From: Tupaia tana
Lineage: Eukaryota > Chordata > Mammalia > Scandentia > Tupaiidae
Reading direction: 5' to 3'
Length of the DNA stretch: 64,000 nt
Assembly (NCBI GenBank): GCA_026018925.1
Contig: JAKSZU010000003.1
Coordinates: 191,104,139 to 191,168,138, forward strand
Part shown: in pieces, positions 23,382 to 35,768 of the stretch
Position numbering within the stretch: the first letter of the stretch is position 1
Layout: each line of letters starts with the position of its first letter
The notes under the pieces: model-generated
Told to the model about the DNA's origin: nothing
Database searches by the model: none
Seen by the model: the letters and a program-made list of their open reading frames with translations, nothing else
Translations under genes and position numbers: made by a program

Positions 23382-23871
23382 CAAGAGTCCCCAACCTCCA
23401 GGCCACAGACCAGTATTGGCCCAGGCCTGGGACCAGTACTTGTCCATGACCTGATGGGACCGGGCTGCACAGCAGGAATGAGCAACAGGCTAGCGAGCAG
23501 GCCTTCATCTGTATTTACAGCTGCTCCCTGTCTGCCTCCTGTCAGATCAGCGGGAGCATTAGATTCTCCTAGGAGCGTGAAGCCTACTGTGAACCGTGCA
23601 TGTGAAGGTGGCGTACTCCTTATGAGAAAATAGCACCTGAATATTTAAAGTGAAGCTGAGGTGGTAATGCTAGCGCTAGGGAGCGTCTGCAAATGCTGCC
23701 TTACGGTGAGTTGTATAATTATTTCATTATATAGTACGATGTAATAATAATAGAACTAAAGCGCACAATAAATGTAATGCACTTGAATCATCCCCAACCC
23801 CACCCCCGACCTGAGGAAAGATTGTCTTCCACAAAACTGGTCTCTAGTGCCAAAAAGGCTGGGGACCACTG
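23382..23871. mobile_element. MER1A-like hAT-Charlie MITE
   Basis: A 490-bp non-autonomous element with ends 'caagagtccccaacctccag' and 'aaaaggctggggaccactg' as inverted repeats, plus 'ctgtcagatcagcgggagca' and 'aataaatgtaatgcacttga' inside. The 8-bp duplication is ctttaaac (23374-23381) against ttttaaac (23872-23879), as expected for hAT elements. No transposase. Confidence 0.9.
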
Positions 23872-23879
23872 TTTTAAAC

Positions 23880-25775
23880 AATTTGCAATAGAAAGGAGTT
23901 TGAAATTATGTTTAATTATTGTTTTATAATGATTGTTACTCAAATATTACTTTAGAAATTGGGTTCTCTTTTTTTAAGAGAAGGGTTTTTTTGAGGAGGG
24001 GGGGGTTTGTTTGCCTTTAGACCTGGTTATGTGCAGTTGAAAAGTACCCTAACACAAGGTATCTGAAAGCAGAAAATTCTGGCACTTTCCCCACTTTCCA
24101 TTCTTTCTCCTGAATGAATGCCAGATTCCTTTGGGAAATCATCATTTGCAAAAGGTCAGGAGCAAAAGGAGGGGCATTCTTTAGTGTACAGTTACTGCTA
24201 ATTGGAAACTAAACATCTGTAACCATGTCAGAGTTATTTGTATTTGAAAAGAAACATTTATATACAAGAGTCCTTTCGGTAACATAAAACATACTATAAC
24301 ACAAAGTGTGTGTGCTGGAGGGATGGGGGACAGACAGACCAACTGGGAAGCTTCTGAGGACAAATGACTGTGCTGTGCTGAGTGAGGTCATTTGCTAATT
24401 AAATCTCAAAGCATTTTCAGAGTATTTTCTTTGTCCAAGTTTTCTCCCCCCTTCAAACCTCCCATGGCCAAAGCAAACATTTTACTACTTTGCCAATTGC
24501 AGACGAAACTTTAAATCGCTTTGAAAGAAAAATAAGTAAGAAAATGGATGAATTCTCAGAACCTAGTTGAAGACCACTGAGAACTCTTTAGCCACTATTA
24601 GTGACCTCAGCCTTCCACGTCTTCCCATAGTGAGACGTGAGGTGCACCCCATCTCCATCCCTTCATCTATGTGCCAGAGGACCTACCTGATGGGCCCGCC
24701 GCTTGGGGAAAATGGCAGTGTCTTCCCATACCTCATACCTCTTTCTCCTTTTCCCCTCTACCTCCTCCAGCCAACCCATGATGAGATTCAAGTCATTCTG
24801 TTGGTAAAGAAATTGTACCTGTACTTGGTCAAGTTAAGGTAAATGTGTACATCTGGGGTGTTAGAAACGTCTCAGTTATAGGGCTCTGCCCCTCTGTGTG
24901 CTAAGCCTATGTGTCCATGTGGCCCAGCTTCTACCAGGAATTCCTTCTTAGATCACTGACTAATTTCAAAAAAAAAAAATAAAAGAGGCCGTTTCTTTCT
25001 CCTGTATACTCTCCTGTACTCTGATCTCCCCTACCCTTTCTTGGAGGCTAAAGCATTTTTGTAAGTTTTCTTTTTAATTTGATGAAAGATCATGAATTCT
25101 TGAGACTTCTAGTCCAGAACTTATTTAGGCCAGGACTCTCCATATTGAACTTTTCTCTCAATCAGTCCTATGTCTGTGAAGGCTCTCAAGTGCACCGTTT
25201 CAAACAAGTGGTTGTGGCCTCTCAGGTTGTGAGTGTTGACAAAGTCTAGAGGCCCTTAGATCAGCTTGCCTTCCAGTGCCTTTTTAGAATCTCAGAATAC
25301 CACTTGCCCATGACTTGCACTTATTTAAGAACTGGCTTTGATTCTAGCTCTTTGGATGTGAGTCAACCCAGAGGCAAGGATTTGGTACTTGAATGTTCAT
25401 CTCTTGTTTTCTTAACAGTAAGTTGAGACCCTGTAGTCTCCACTGTGGTACTCCCTGCCCCCAGGGCCTGGCTTCTTCTCAGCGGCAACGTTCACTGTTA
25501 CTTACTAGCGTTTACTTACTAGCCTTTATATCAGCAAGACACATACCTGTACCTGGAACATTTCTGCCTTTTCTATTTGTATTTTATATCTTGAGCATTT
25601 CTTACTCTGTCTCTTTATTTCAACTGCTGTCCCTGGTTGAAACAACTTCCTGGTTTCTCTTGCCCTCCTTCAGTCATGTTTGCTTCCTTTCCTACTCTTA
25701 CTTTCTGTAGCCTTAATGTTAAGATTCTTTGCTTATAATCTTCTCCATATTGTACTTCTGATCCTCTTTTTTATA
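23880..25775. other. Intron, nothing recognised
   Basis: 1.9 kb mostly free of young repeats. The frames 24567-24842 and 25393-25710 (Ser/Leu/Phe-rich) have no splice-site support or known match. This is one of the longest repeat-poor stretches in the window. Confidence 0.45.
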
Positions 25776-25784
25776 CGAATTTTC

Positions 25785-26939
<1,155 letters not shown>

Positions 26940-27040
26940 TTAATCTAGCCAGTCACAGTGTGGGGTCCTCAAAGACACTGATGACTATCGTTTTACATGG
27001 CACTGACCACAGTGTTTTTGTTCCTTGTAACTGTCCAGTA

Positions 27041-27300
27041 CAGCAGTTCCCCCTCATCTGCAGGGGGAACCCCTGCAGACCCCCAGAGGATGTCTGAAGC
27101 CACAGATAGTACTAAACCCTGCCTATACTGTTTCTATATATGCTTGTACATACCTATAATAAAGCTTAGTTTATAAATTAGCCATAGTAGGAGGTGAACA
27201 ATAGCTAATAATATATTAGAATAGCTATAACAATATACTGTAAATAAAAATTATGTGAATTTGATCTCTCACTCTCAGAATATCTTATTGTATTATCTTT
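27041..27300 (+). mobile_element. Tigger-like DNA transposon, one end
   Basis: Starts after a TA with 'cagcagttccccctcatctg', then 'gaccccc', 'tctgaagccacagatagtac' and AT-rich internal sequence 'aataaagcttagtttataaa'. This layout is like pogo/Tigger MITEs. The matching right terminal repeat was not found, so it is truncated. Confidence 0.65.
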
Positions 27301-27629
27301 ACCTTTTTTAATCCCACAGTTGACCACAAGTGACTACTATAAATAGTTGTTTGATTGTTGAGTTATCCAATTTTTGCTACTTCCTGTTTATTGTCTTATT
27401 CCCAAGACTATCTGTATTCGATCCCTGTGATTGAAAATATAGATAATGATGTTTTTAACAAACTCAAAGTCACATGTAGAAGTAATGCAAGTATTTTTGA
27501 AAGTCACTTGGAATGAGAGAAATGTTAAAAGCATAATTTGAAATAAGGGAGGTACTAAAAACATCATTTGGAGCAAGCATCCTACTTCCCCTGTTTCCCG
27601 CCCCCATTTAGGTATTCAAGCCCAAGCTA
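27301..27629. other. Intron, nothing recognised
   Basis: Unique AT-rich sequence, possibly decayed interior of the Tigger-like element. Confidence 0.35.
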
Positions 27630-27699
27630 TTAGGTCATCGGGAAAGTCATGATATATTTTTCTGTGCAAAAATCTGTCGTGACTGTCCCAACAACCTAA
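27630..27699. mobile_element. Palindromic mariner-like MITE, copy 4
   Basis: 70 bp: 'ttaggtcatcgggaaagtca' mirrored by 'gtgactgtcccaacaacctaa', with TA at 27628-27629 and 27700-27701. It ends 80 bp before the THADA exon. Confidence 0.88.
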
Positions 27700-27747
27700 T
27701 AGAGCATCAGTATATCTTGCTAGAAAGGCACAGATGGGAGGAGAAGT

Positions 27748-27779
27748 GCTGACTAGTCTCCTGTTTTCCTTCCTCCCAG
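27748..27779 (+). promoter_or_regulatory. THADA: 3' splice site of the THADA exon
   Basis: Branch-point-like 'gctgact' with its A near 27752, then the pyrimidine tract 'ctcctgttttccttcctccc' and AG at 27778-27779. The branch A lies 27 nt before the AG, a normal distance. Confidence 0.8.
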
Positions 27780-27948
27780 GTGCGGTCACTCACCTGTCTA
27801 CCGCTCCCGTGAAATGGCAGCTCGTGCCTTGGTCCCGTTTGTTATGGCAGACCACATTCCTAGGACCATCCGAACCCTGCTGGCCACACTTCCCAACCAC
27901 ACTGACCAGTGTTTCCGGCAAAACCATATTCACGGGACACTTCTTCAG
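27780..27948 (+). CDS. THADA: THADA internal coding exon, 169 nt
   Basis: The exon starts with the third base of a codon split with the previous exon, then has 56 open codons and ends in phase 0. The translation includes 'SREMAARALVPFVMADHIP' and 'DQCFRQNHIHGTLLQ', which I recognise as the C-terminal third of THADA, after its DUF2428 domain, in the HEAT/armadillo-like repeat region. THADA is a large cytosolic scaffold of about 1,950 residues. It is the homologue of yeast Trm732, which works with the FTSJ1/Trm7 methyltransferase to 2'-O-methylate position 32 of some tRNAs; it has also been linked to energy storage and to thyroid adenoma translocations. No stop, frameshift or splice defect is visible. 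The alternative frame that gives a 72-codon run from an upstream ATG (27734) ignores the splice sites and is a shadow. Confidence 0.9.
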
Positions 27949-27957
27949 GTAAGTAAG
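27949..27957 (+). promoter_or_regulatory. THADA: 5' splice site of the THADA exon
   Basis: 'CAG|gtaagtaag' is a near-perfect donor. A second GTAAG four bases on could be used as an alternative, but it is weaker. Confidence 0.85.
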
Positions 27958-28645
27958 ATTACTTAGTGTGACTTCTGTCGAACACTGTCAGGCTACTTGG
28001 TTTCTCACGTGCTGTTAGGTAAAGATTTAATACCCGGGCTTTTAACTTTGTAAAATTTTTTTCTACAGCTGAAAGGTCAGCTCTTTCCTGGGTGCGCTTT
28101 TTTTATACTGTTTTATATTGTGCTTCTGTCAGACTCTCTTTAGCATTAAATTCTTATGTTTTCTTCAGCATCCTTTCTCATTTGGACTTGCCTCTTTGAA
28201 CCGGATAGTTCTCCATCGAGTGTGCCTGTGGGACATTCTGGGCCACTCCCTATTCAGGGTGAAGCTGTGAGCATTCCTTGAGAGAGGTTAGTCCCAGAGG
28301 CACAGGGAGAGCTATGCACATCAGAGCGTGTGTCCTGTAGCACAGCAGCCTACCACAGGGAATATCAAGCCTTCCTTTCCTGTTTCCCCTGTGTTGTTGT
28401 AGTTTTAGTTTCAATACATATACAAGTATTATTTATTGTTTTTAACTTAGCATTTTTCTAGAAAAGACTAAAGTACAACAAATAAATGAAAAATAGTCTT
28501 ATTGAAACAACTGTGTTTAAAACCAGGCATGAGGACAGGTAGGACGCTGAGATCTGTTCACATGGCTGATGTGGTCACCCATGCAGGGACAGGGCCAGAG
28601 GTGGGATCAGAAGTCAGGTTGTGTTCCTGGTTTATGAATAGAACT
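27958..28645. other. Intron, nothing recognised
   Basis: First part of the downstream intron, unique sequence, no further THADA exon recognised. Confidence 0.5.
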
Positions 28646-28658
28646 GAGAGATGGCCTT

Positions 28659-28660
<2 letters not shown>

Positions 28661-28690
<30 letters not shown>

Positions 28691-28942
28691 GGAGAGGTTT
28701 TTGCTATAGGACGCGTGCGCTCGCCAGACAGACAGAGAGAAACAGAGAGACAGAAAGTGAGAAATCACCCCCCAGGGGGAATGGCCACGCCGCAATCCCT
28801 TCTCCTCCATTCTCCTCTCGGGATCTTGGGCACGCACGCACACGTACCCGGCGTGAGTTTTAAGCCACCGGGTCCGGGACGCGAACTGTGGCTGACTACG
28901 TGGGAGTCCAGCAACATAGCCATTACGCTAACTGCTGGTCCC
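28661..28942 (-). repeat. Long-type tRNA SINE, young, antisense
   Basis: T-rich tail (about 30 nt), 'gctataggacgcgtgcgctc', head ending 'taactgctggtccc'. Perfect 15-bp TSD 'gagagatggccttga' at 28646-28660 and 28943-28957. On + it offers AG at 28708-28709 and 'ggcgtgagt' at 28851, a possible pseudo-exon. Confidence 0.97.
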
Positions 28943-28974
28943 GAGAGATGGCCTTGAGTCTCCAATACACTGCT

Positions 28975-29215
28975 GACATGGGAGGCAGTGTGTAGAGTAG
29001 TTAACCGCATGGGACTCTTGGGCCAAACTGTCTATGAGTGAATCTCAAATATAGCCCTTACTTACCTCTGCATCTTCATTTTTGAAATGAGGATGACAGC
29101 AGCATGTACCTCCTAGGGACTTTGTGAAGACTAGATTAGTCAATGCATATGAAGTATTTAGAATAGTGCCAGGTACATAATGAGACACATGGGTAGTTGT
29201 TATTGTTGTTACTCT
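28975..29215 (+). repeat. MIR SINE
   Basis: Full order of sense MIR: 'ggcagtgtgtagagtagtta', 'cttcatttttgaaatgagga', 'gtacctcctagggactttgt', 'agtgccaggtacataatgag'. Confidence 0.8.
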
Positions 29216-29334
29216 CATCATTTTAATGAGCCTGTGCAATAATGAAAACCAATATGTGCAGTAACTAATATTCCCTATATGAGAAGGCAAAATAGAGCCA
29301 TCTTCAACCTGCCTTCCTTGGTTGTCTTAGGTAT

Positions 29335-29653
29335 TCAACAACTATGTACTGACTGCCTGCTACATAGTATATGTCAGCCAGTCCTTCCTTGAAGGAGCCG
29401 AGAACAACAACGAGAATAGAAAATAGGTGTTCTCAGCGTGGTATGTTACATTCTGAGAGAGCACGTAGCAGGACTGCCTGGCTTTTCTGGAGAAGTCAGG
29501 GAGAGCATCCTGGAGAAAGTGACATCTAAGCAGAGATCGAGAGCAATTAGCCAAGTGAAGGAGGGGAAAGAGTCTCCCATGTGGGGAGAGAGAGCAGCAT
29601 AGAGACAGCCTCCGGGTGGGCAAGAAGGCAGCCCACCTGAGAACTGCAGGTTT
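29335..29653. repeat. Ancient mammalian repeat, family uncertain
   Basis: Has the typical order 'tgcctgctacatag', 'ccttccttgaaggagcc', 'agagagcatcctggagaaag' and 'gatcgagagcaattagccaa' seen in old L2/MIR-age repeats that often sit in introns. I cannot name the family. Confidence 0.4.
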
Positions 29654-29669
29654 GGGCAGGACTGAGTTC

Positions 29670-29936
29670 TTTTTTTTTTTTTTTTTGGAGAGGTTTTTTT
29701 TTTTTTTGCTATAGGGCACCTGCGCTCCCCAGACAGACAGAGAGACAGAAAGCAAGAAATCACCCCCCAGGGGGGCTGGCCATGGCGCAGTTCCTTCTCC
29801 TCCATTCTCCTCTCGGGATCTTGGGCACATACGCACATGTGCCCGGCGTGAGTTTAAGCCATCGGGTCCAAGACTCAAACCGCTGTCGACTACATGGGAG
29901 TCCACCGACATAGCCATGATGCTAACTGCTGGTCCC
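29670..29936 (-). repeat. Long-type tRNA SINE, young, antisense
   Basis: T18 tail and a second T15 run inside 'gagagg(t)ngctatag'. Head ends 'taactgctggtcc'. TSD 'gggcaggactga' flanks it (29654 onward and 29938 onward). Intact AG and 'ggcgtgagt' in THADA sense. Confidence 0.95.
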
Positions 29937-30015
29937 TGGGCAGGACTGATTTCTATTCAATTCTCAAATTATTCTCAGGACCTTTTGACACTCTTAAAAG
30001 TTATAGAGGATTCTC

Positions 30016-30280
30016 TGGGAACCAGCAGTTAGTGTAATGGCTATGTCGCTGGACTCCCACGTAGTCGACTGCGGTTTGCGTCCCAGACCCAGTGGCTTAA
30101 AACTCACGCCGGGCGCGTGTGCGTGCCCAAGATCCCGAGAGAAGAATGGAGGAGAAGGGATTGCGGCGTGATCATCCCCCTGGGGGGTGATTTCTCGCTT
30201 TCTGTCTCTATGTCTCTCTCTGTCTGTCTGGCAAGCGCACGCGCCCTATAGCAAAACAGCTCCCCCCCCCCAAAAAAAAA
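30016..30280 (+). repeat. Long-type tRNA SINE, young
   Basis: Head 'aaccagcagttagtgtaatg', body with intact CpGs. The tail starts with 'agctcccccccccc' before A10. Perfect 17-bp TSD 'agttatagaggattctc' at 29999-30015 and 30281-30297. Confidence 0.97.
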
Positions 30281-30297
30281 AGTTATAGAGGATTCTC

Positions 30298-31942
30298 AAA
30301 GACCTTTTACCCCTTAATGTTCAATTAGAAAGTAAAACTGAGAAAATATTAACATACAAGCCTCCAAAGGACATATTCTATTAGTTGTGAGGAGGTATTA
30401 TGTCATCTCACACCTTGTACCCTCTGAGCAAACTCCACTGTGCACATCTGAGAGAACGGAAGTGAAAGGGTAAACCAACATCATAGCATCATTTTGAACT
30501 TAGAGACCACCAGAAAAGAGTGTGCAGAGCCCGAAGAGTCCCTGATTGTACCTTGTGATCATCTGGTCTATATTGTATACATTGTGGGTCTTCGGTGGTT
30601 TCTTGAGTGTAAATTTTTCAGCACTCATCTCCCTTGGGTCTTCACTGCACCCCTGTGCTGCAGAGAAGGGCAAGGGGTCTTGTTATGGTTTAAAGACGGA
30701 CCTCCGAGGCCCAGCGCTCATCATCGACTCAGTCAGACAAGTTAGATCTCTCGCGTGTCACCACTGTCTTGGAAGGAGAGGGACTGGCCTAAGTGGTGAT
30801 GCTGAACCGGGTCTTCCAAGTGTGGACCCCAGCTGAGTCAGAAGGAAGGCCAGATTGTCCAGAGGCTCAGCATCAGCTTTTCTTTACTAAAGATCCACTC
30901 TGGCTGAGCTTCGTCAGAACCAGTGAGGTTGGAATAGCTTCTTGGGCTCTTCCACTGGTTATACAAATTTCCTAGCCTGGTTTCCCACACCTACTACAGG
31001 CGAGTCTGTTTCTCAGTCGGCCCAGCGGCAAAATATGGTCTTCGTTTTTCTGTATCTGGGCTGCTTTTAACATTCAGATTTGTTTTTGTTTTGTTTTGTT
31101 TTGTTTTGTTTTGTTTTTCCTGCTAGATAAAATGAGAAACCCTGTGAAAGGTAAAAACCCATTATACCCTGAGGTTGTTGTGGGCCTTACTCTTGTTCTC
31201 TAGTGTTGGTGAGTTGAAGGGCTTGTTGGAAAAAAAGCCAGTAGTGTGGGTGTTAGGTGTTGTGTTTGTGTTTGTCAGACAGATTTCTGTCTTTATCAAT
31301 GTTGGTTTACCCTGGTTGAAAAAAAGGAAGTCAAAGGCATGAGAAAAGTCTTTCTGTCACATTCCCTCAAATGTCAATTTGTGTGGCAGTCATTCTGTTT
31401 CACCCTGTTGGTCTTCACAGGGAAAGCACAAGGGGTTAAGTTGGAAAGGGCTCTTTTTCTCTTTTCTTTCTACAGCTTTTAGATTCTTTTGCCACATAAT
31501 GCTACCTTTGAAATCGGTAAAAGGCCTGCACCTGGAAAAGAGATGTTAGGGATTGAAAGGAATGATAATCTCCATGGGACCTCCAGAGCCAGCTAAGTCA
31601 ATATGAAATTGTTATTTTTTTCAAAAGCAGGAAATCATTTTGTAATCAGAAAACAGATTCTTTCACAGAACATTTTCTTGAATTATACATTTTGACTTCT
31701 CTGAAAATGTTTACATAAATATATAAAAACCTCAGAGTATGTCTATAGTATACCTTGAAAACAAGAAATACGTTGATTTCAGAATTTTCTGGGACCATGG
31801 AAGAAAGACTCAAATTATAGGACATGCATGAGAAAGAAAAAAAAAAAAAAACCGTCTAGGATTTGCTTCTTAATTTAAAAAAAAAAAAGAAACACACACA
31901 CACAAACATAGAGATTTATAGTTGCAGTGTTGAAATGGATAG
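30298..31942. other. Intron, nothing recognised; (TTTTG)n inside
   Basis: Unique sequence with a (ttttg)n pentanucleotide run at about 31080-31119. Frames at 30494-30745, 30546-30836 and 31246-31482 are unsupported. A-rich runs at 31839-31851 and 31877-31888. Confidence 0.5.
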
Positions 31943-32180
31943 AGGGCCAGCCAGGTGGCATGAAGGTTGGGGTGACTACATCTCACATGGCTGACTGTGC
32001 AATTTGAGTCCCAGACCTGGTGACTTAGAAACTCACCAGGCATGTGTGCATGCATTCCTAGAGTCCTAAGAGGCGAATGGAGGAAAAGGGAGGAGAATGG
32101 AGTAAGGAGCACCCTGTGGGGGTCCTTTCTTACTTTCTCTTTGTCTGCAACGAACACATGCACCCTACAGCAAATTTTTA
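31943..32180 (+). repeat. Long-type tRNA SINE, old
   Basis: Head 'agggccagccaggtggcatg', 'aggcatgtgtgcatgcattc', a duplicated 'gaggaaaaggga/ggagaatggag' and 'caccctacagcaaatttt'. Confidence 0.82.
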
Positions 32181-32732
32181 CAAAGGAAAAAGAAATGGAT
32201 GGAAGTAGTGCACATTAGAAAAGGTAAGATTATGCTGTAGGTTCATGAGGGCCAGAGGTAAATAACATTAAATCTCAAGTCAGATAAGAGCCACGGACAT
32301 TACCTCATTTGGGAACAACACTGGCAGAGCTGCTTAGCCTTTTAAGTAGAATTAACTGGCTGTTTTTGCTGCCAAAATTCTTCATATTGGGGACCTAGTA
32401 TTATTACTAGGTTACTTATCACTGCTGAGAAATCATATTGGAGTTCAGAAAGTTCTCTCACAGTGAGGAAGAATTTGGCCAGCAATCATGGGGAAAGATG
32501 TATTCTTATTCTTGGGTACTTAACTCATATTTGGTGTTTCATAAGGCAGTTTATACTATTTGAAGTAAGGGTTTGAATTTTGATTTTTTTAAAATTTCTT
32601 GTCTATTTGATTATGTTTCTGATGGTATAAACATAAAAAGTAGCCCCTGCTTTTTCGTTAATTCTTTTTCTTTATACTAGTAAAACGAAGTGAACCATTG
32701 GGGTAATTCAGCTTGTATTAAATAGAAAAACT
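32181..32732. other. Intron, nothing recognised
   Basis: Unique AT-rich sequence. Confidence 0.4.
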
Positions 32733-32858
32733 GGGATGAGTAGGTGGAATGCTGTTTAAGGCACTGGATTCCCACGTGGCTGACCGCAGTTCGAGTCTGA
32801 AACTTAGCGACCTGAAAATCACAATAGATAAATAAATAAATAAATAAATAAATAAATG
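32733..32858 (+). repeat. tRNA SINE, head plus (AAAT)n tail
   Basis: Head 'gatgagtaggtggaatgctg' with B box 'agttcgagtc', then 'gacctgaaaatcacaatag' runs straight into (ataa)n at 32826-32857. The CT-rich and body parts are missing. Confidence 0.75.
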
Positions 32859-33524
32859 TTCACCACTCCTCTCCCCACAAGAAAAAAGAAAGGTAGAAAA
32901 ACTACTTTTAAATTTAGCTGAAGATTCTCAGCAAATTTTTTTTTTCCTCCAATTAATCCAGATAATCCTCCTAGTTCCACACATCCCTTTGCTGGTACAA
33001 AGAAAATTGACACTTTATCTAATGTTAGTATTAAATTTTTTGAATGTGTCATACATTTTCTTTCTTTTATTTCCCCTCCAATTTGGAGCCTTAATTTCTG
33101 TACTTTGAGAATTCTAAGTCAAAAGACAGCCAGAGTTGAACTTCAGACATGTAGGCCCACACATTTGGAAAGTTTGCCAGAAGAGGAGTAAAATGAACAT
33201 TTTGAGCATCTCCTGTATGCCACACGAATTGGGTACATGATGTCATTAATCCTCTTAGCACCTGCAAGGTGGCGAGATAGATGTCACTCTCTCTCTCTCT
33301 CTCTCTCTCACTCGCTCTCTTTCTCTCTCTAATGAGAAAGTTGACGTAAGCCTGAGCAGGGACTTGAGTAGTCACAGAGATAGTAGTGAGAGGTAAAGAT
33401 AAGAGATTAAACTCTAAAGCCTGCGCTCTTGTTCTCTTTAGAACATGCTGTCTCTTTGATAGTTGATCTGAATAACAACTTCCTGTGGCTACAGAAACCA
33501 AACAAAGAATGCATTTCTACTCTG

Positions 33525-33561
<37 letters not shown>

Positions 33562-33572
33562 GTTTTTGTTTT
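32859..33572. other. Intron with (TC)n and (TG)n runs
   Basis: A (ct)n run at 33288-33312 and a (tg)n run at 33526-33558 lie in otherwise unique sequence. The minus frame 33091-33501 gains its Arg/Glu repeat from the CT run. Confidence 0.5.
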
Positions 33573-33795
33573 TTTTACAAGTTTATTTATTTATGAGAGA
33601 ATGAGATTGATTGATGTTTGGCAGAGTCTTTCCATGTTGGGATCCTCTTGCCCCAGCTTCCCAGTCCCACTGCACCCAGCCTGCTGAGACTGAGCCAGAA
33701 CTCAGCCTGGGCTTCATCCCGTGAGGCCTTGGACCTCGAGCTACACTGTCCCTGCAGCATGTGCCACTGTGACTGAGCCTCTGCTCTGTTTTTAT
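33573..33795 (-). repeat. Unclassified SINE-like repeat
   Basis: On + it starts with T8 then 'caagtttatttatttatgag', a SINE-like tail, and runs into 'cagcatgtgccactgtgact'. The tail resembles that at 40060-40092, and the end resembles 22540-22590. No known family recalled. Confidence 0.4.
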
Positions 33796-35768
33796 CCCCT
33801 AACACACAGTTGGTCTCCCTGAATCTGATTTGATGTGATACTGTAGTACTGGAAACTAAAGAACTCCATCCGTATTACGGAGGTGGACAGAGGAAGGCAG
33901 TGAAACCCAGAGAAGCTCCAGCTGGTGAAAATCTCATCATGCTCTCCTTCCCTCTGCTGGTACCTGTGCCATCATTTCTCTTTGGTATTCCGTTTAATGC
34001 TCCTTGCCGGGGAATACAGACTCCTCTCTTGGGACCTAAGCTATGGTCAAGTCCACGGTTGTCCCCTCTCTAACTTGGGCAGTCATAAGAAATTAAATCT
34101 TAGATCTGGGAAGTGATGGCACCATGAGAAATGGTCAAGACTGAATTTAATTCAGCAGACACTGTGGCATGCACCTTGTTCCAGGCACTGATAAGAACAC
34201 CAGAACTTCGTCTGTAAGGCTCTGTCCTTGCAGTATGGGGAGCTGTTAGAGGAGCGTGTAAGAAACAGAAATGAAGAGGAAGTGAAAGATAAATCAGCTA
34301 GGCAGGGTGGCAAGCATAAAAGAGACTCTCAAACTGAGATTGCTTCTACTTTAGTCTGGAACATTCTGGTTTGCTCAATGTTTGAGCTAGAGTCAGGATC
34401 TTCCTGCAGTAGTGTAGGCTGGGAGGGCTGACCTGAGGACCAAAATTGCAGCAGATCCTTGTATTACCTTTGTGGAAAGAAAAGCAGGGCAGAAGTAAAG
34501 GTAGGCCAGTGTGGGCAGCCAGCTGCATTGAAGAAAAAGCAATTGGACGGACTGTCCTGTGCTCTGTGCTGTAGATAGAAGCAGTGGAAACATTAGAAAA
34601 TCAGCAATAGGAGTGTCCTTTGAGTGTTTCTTAAATAAGGAATCACGTGAATGTTTATAGAGAAGATATTTTTTACTAGTGTTTGGGTACATTAAAACTT
34701 AAGATTAAATATGGCTTAAAAGGTATTTCTGTCTCTTAAAAATGTAACCATATAAGACAGTGCCTTATGCTTTAAGAATTTTAATATCTTTTTCATATTT
34801 CTTAAAAGTACAAAATTGTGAAACACGCAGTAAAATGCTGAAACTGTCCAGAAATGGAACATTGCTTGATAGATTCCATTTGGTGGCCTAAGATGTTGGC
34901 TTATCTCCATTTTTTGTTTGTCTTATGCCCAGAGACTATAATTTCAGATTAGAAAATCAAAACCAAAAGCATGAAATAACGCTGATGTCAGTTATAAATG
35001 GATCGGTGGTCAGTGTGCTTTTTTGCGGAGTGAGTCATAATGTAAAGAAAATGCCCAGTCTTGCCACTGCTAGCCAGTCTCCCTTCCTTTTCCAGGACTC
35101 ATGTCCCTGTGAGAGGAGAAAACTCTGAGTTGCTAGGAGGATCCCCATCCAGGGAGGGGTGGGGCGGAGCGGCAGCCGTGGGACTGCCAAGATATTTATC
35201 GACTCTGGCTCTCAGGGCACTTGGGTGCGGCCCAGGAGGGCTGGAGACCCAGGCGCTACTGCAGCTGTGAGGAGCAGCATCTCTTTTTTCCTCAGTGGGT
35301 TAAAGAAAGATTATTTTCTCTGTGTGTCTTGATGTGAGAAGGATTGGGAAGCACTGGGCTTTAAAAAAAAAAATTAAAGAAAGGACTAAACCTTGTTAAA
35401 TCTTACCTTTTTGGCAACATGTTTCTTTCTGGATATAAGCCCAGGAAAGTCATTTTTAATTAAAATGCTACTTTTGAAGATGAATTAATCCCTTCCTTAT
35501 AAACATCCAAAAGCTTTTATTTGGTGTGCCTTACTTGGGGAGCTTTCTCTGGGTGTTGGAGACAGTCCTGAGCTGCCAGGTGCCTGGGCACTGGCTGGCA
35601 CACTGTCGGTGATCCCCAGGCAGCGCACCGAAGCTGTTCTGAAATGCTCCGAACGTGTGGTGCCACTCAGGGAACGTCGAGATCTGGCAGCTGATGTGTC
35701 TGCAGGCTTTCGTCACTATTCAGGATCAGAGCAGGGGAAGTAATGGTGGAAAGAGGAGAACACGTACT
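33796..35768. other. Intron, nothing recognised
   Basis: Nearly 2 kb. 34140-34330 has the look of the same ancient repeat type as 29335-29653 ('ccttgttccaggcactgata'). A G+C-rich patch lies at 35120-35270. Frames here (for example 34393-34692 -) have no match. Confidence 0.45.

Noticed and set aside
27734..27952. 72-codon + frame starting at an ATG before the exon
   Set aside because: It crosses the 3' splice site in the wrong frame; the phase-2 frame inside 27780-27948 gives the THADA sequence.
28141..28290. Possible next THADA exon
   Set aside because: No open frame matching the THADA sequence that follows HGTLLQ, and no donor in place.
29360..29917. 185-codon open frame on the minus strand
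   Set aside because: It runs through a SINE and an ancient repeat; the N-terminal third is SINE body and poly(T)-encoded Lys, with no splice or conservation support.
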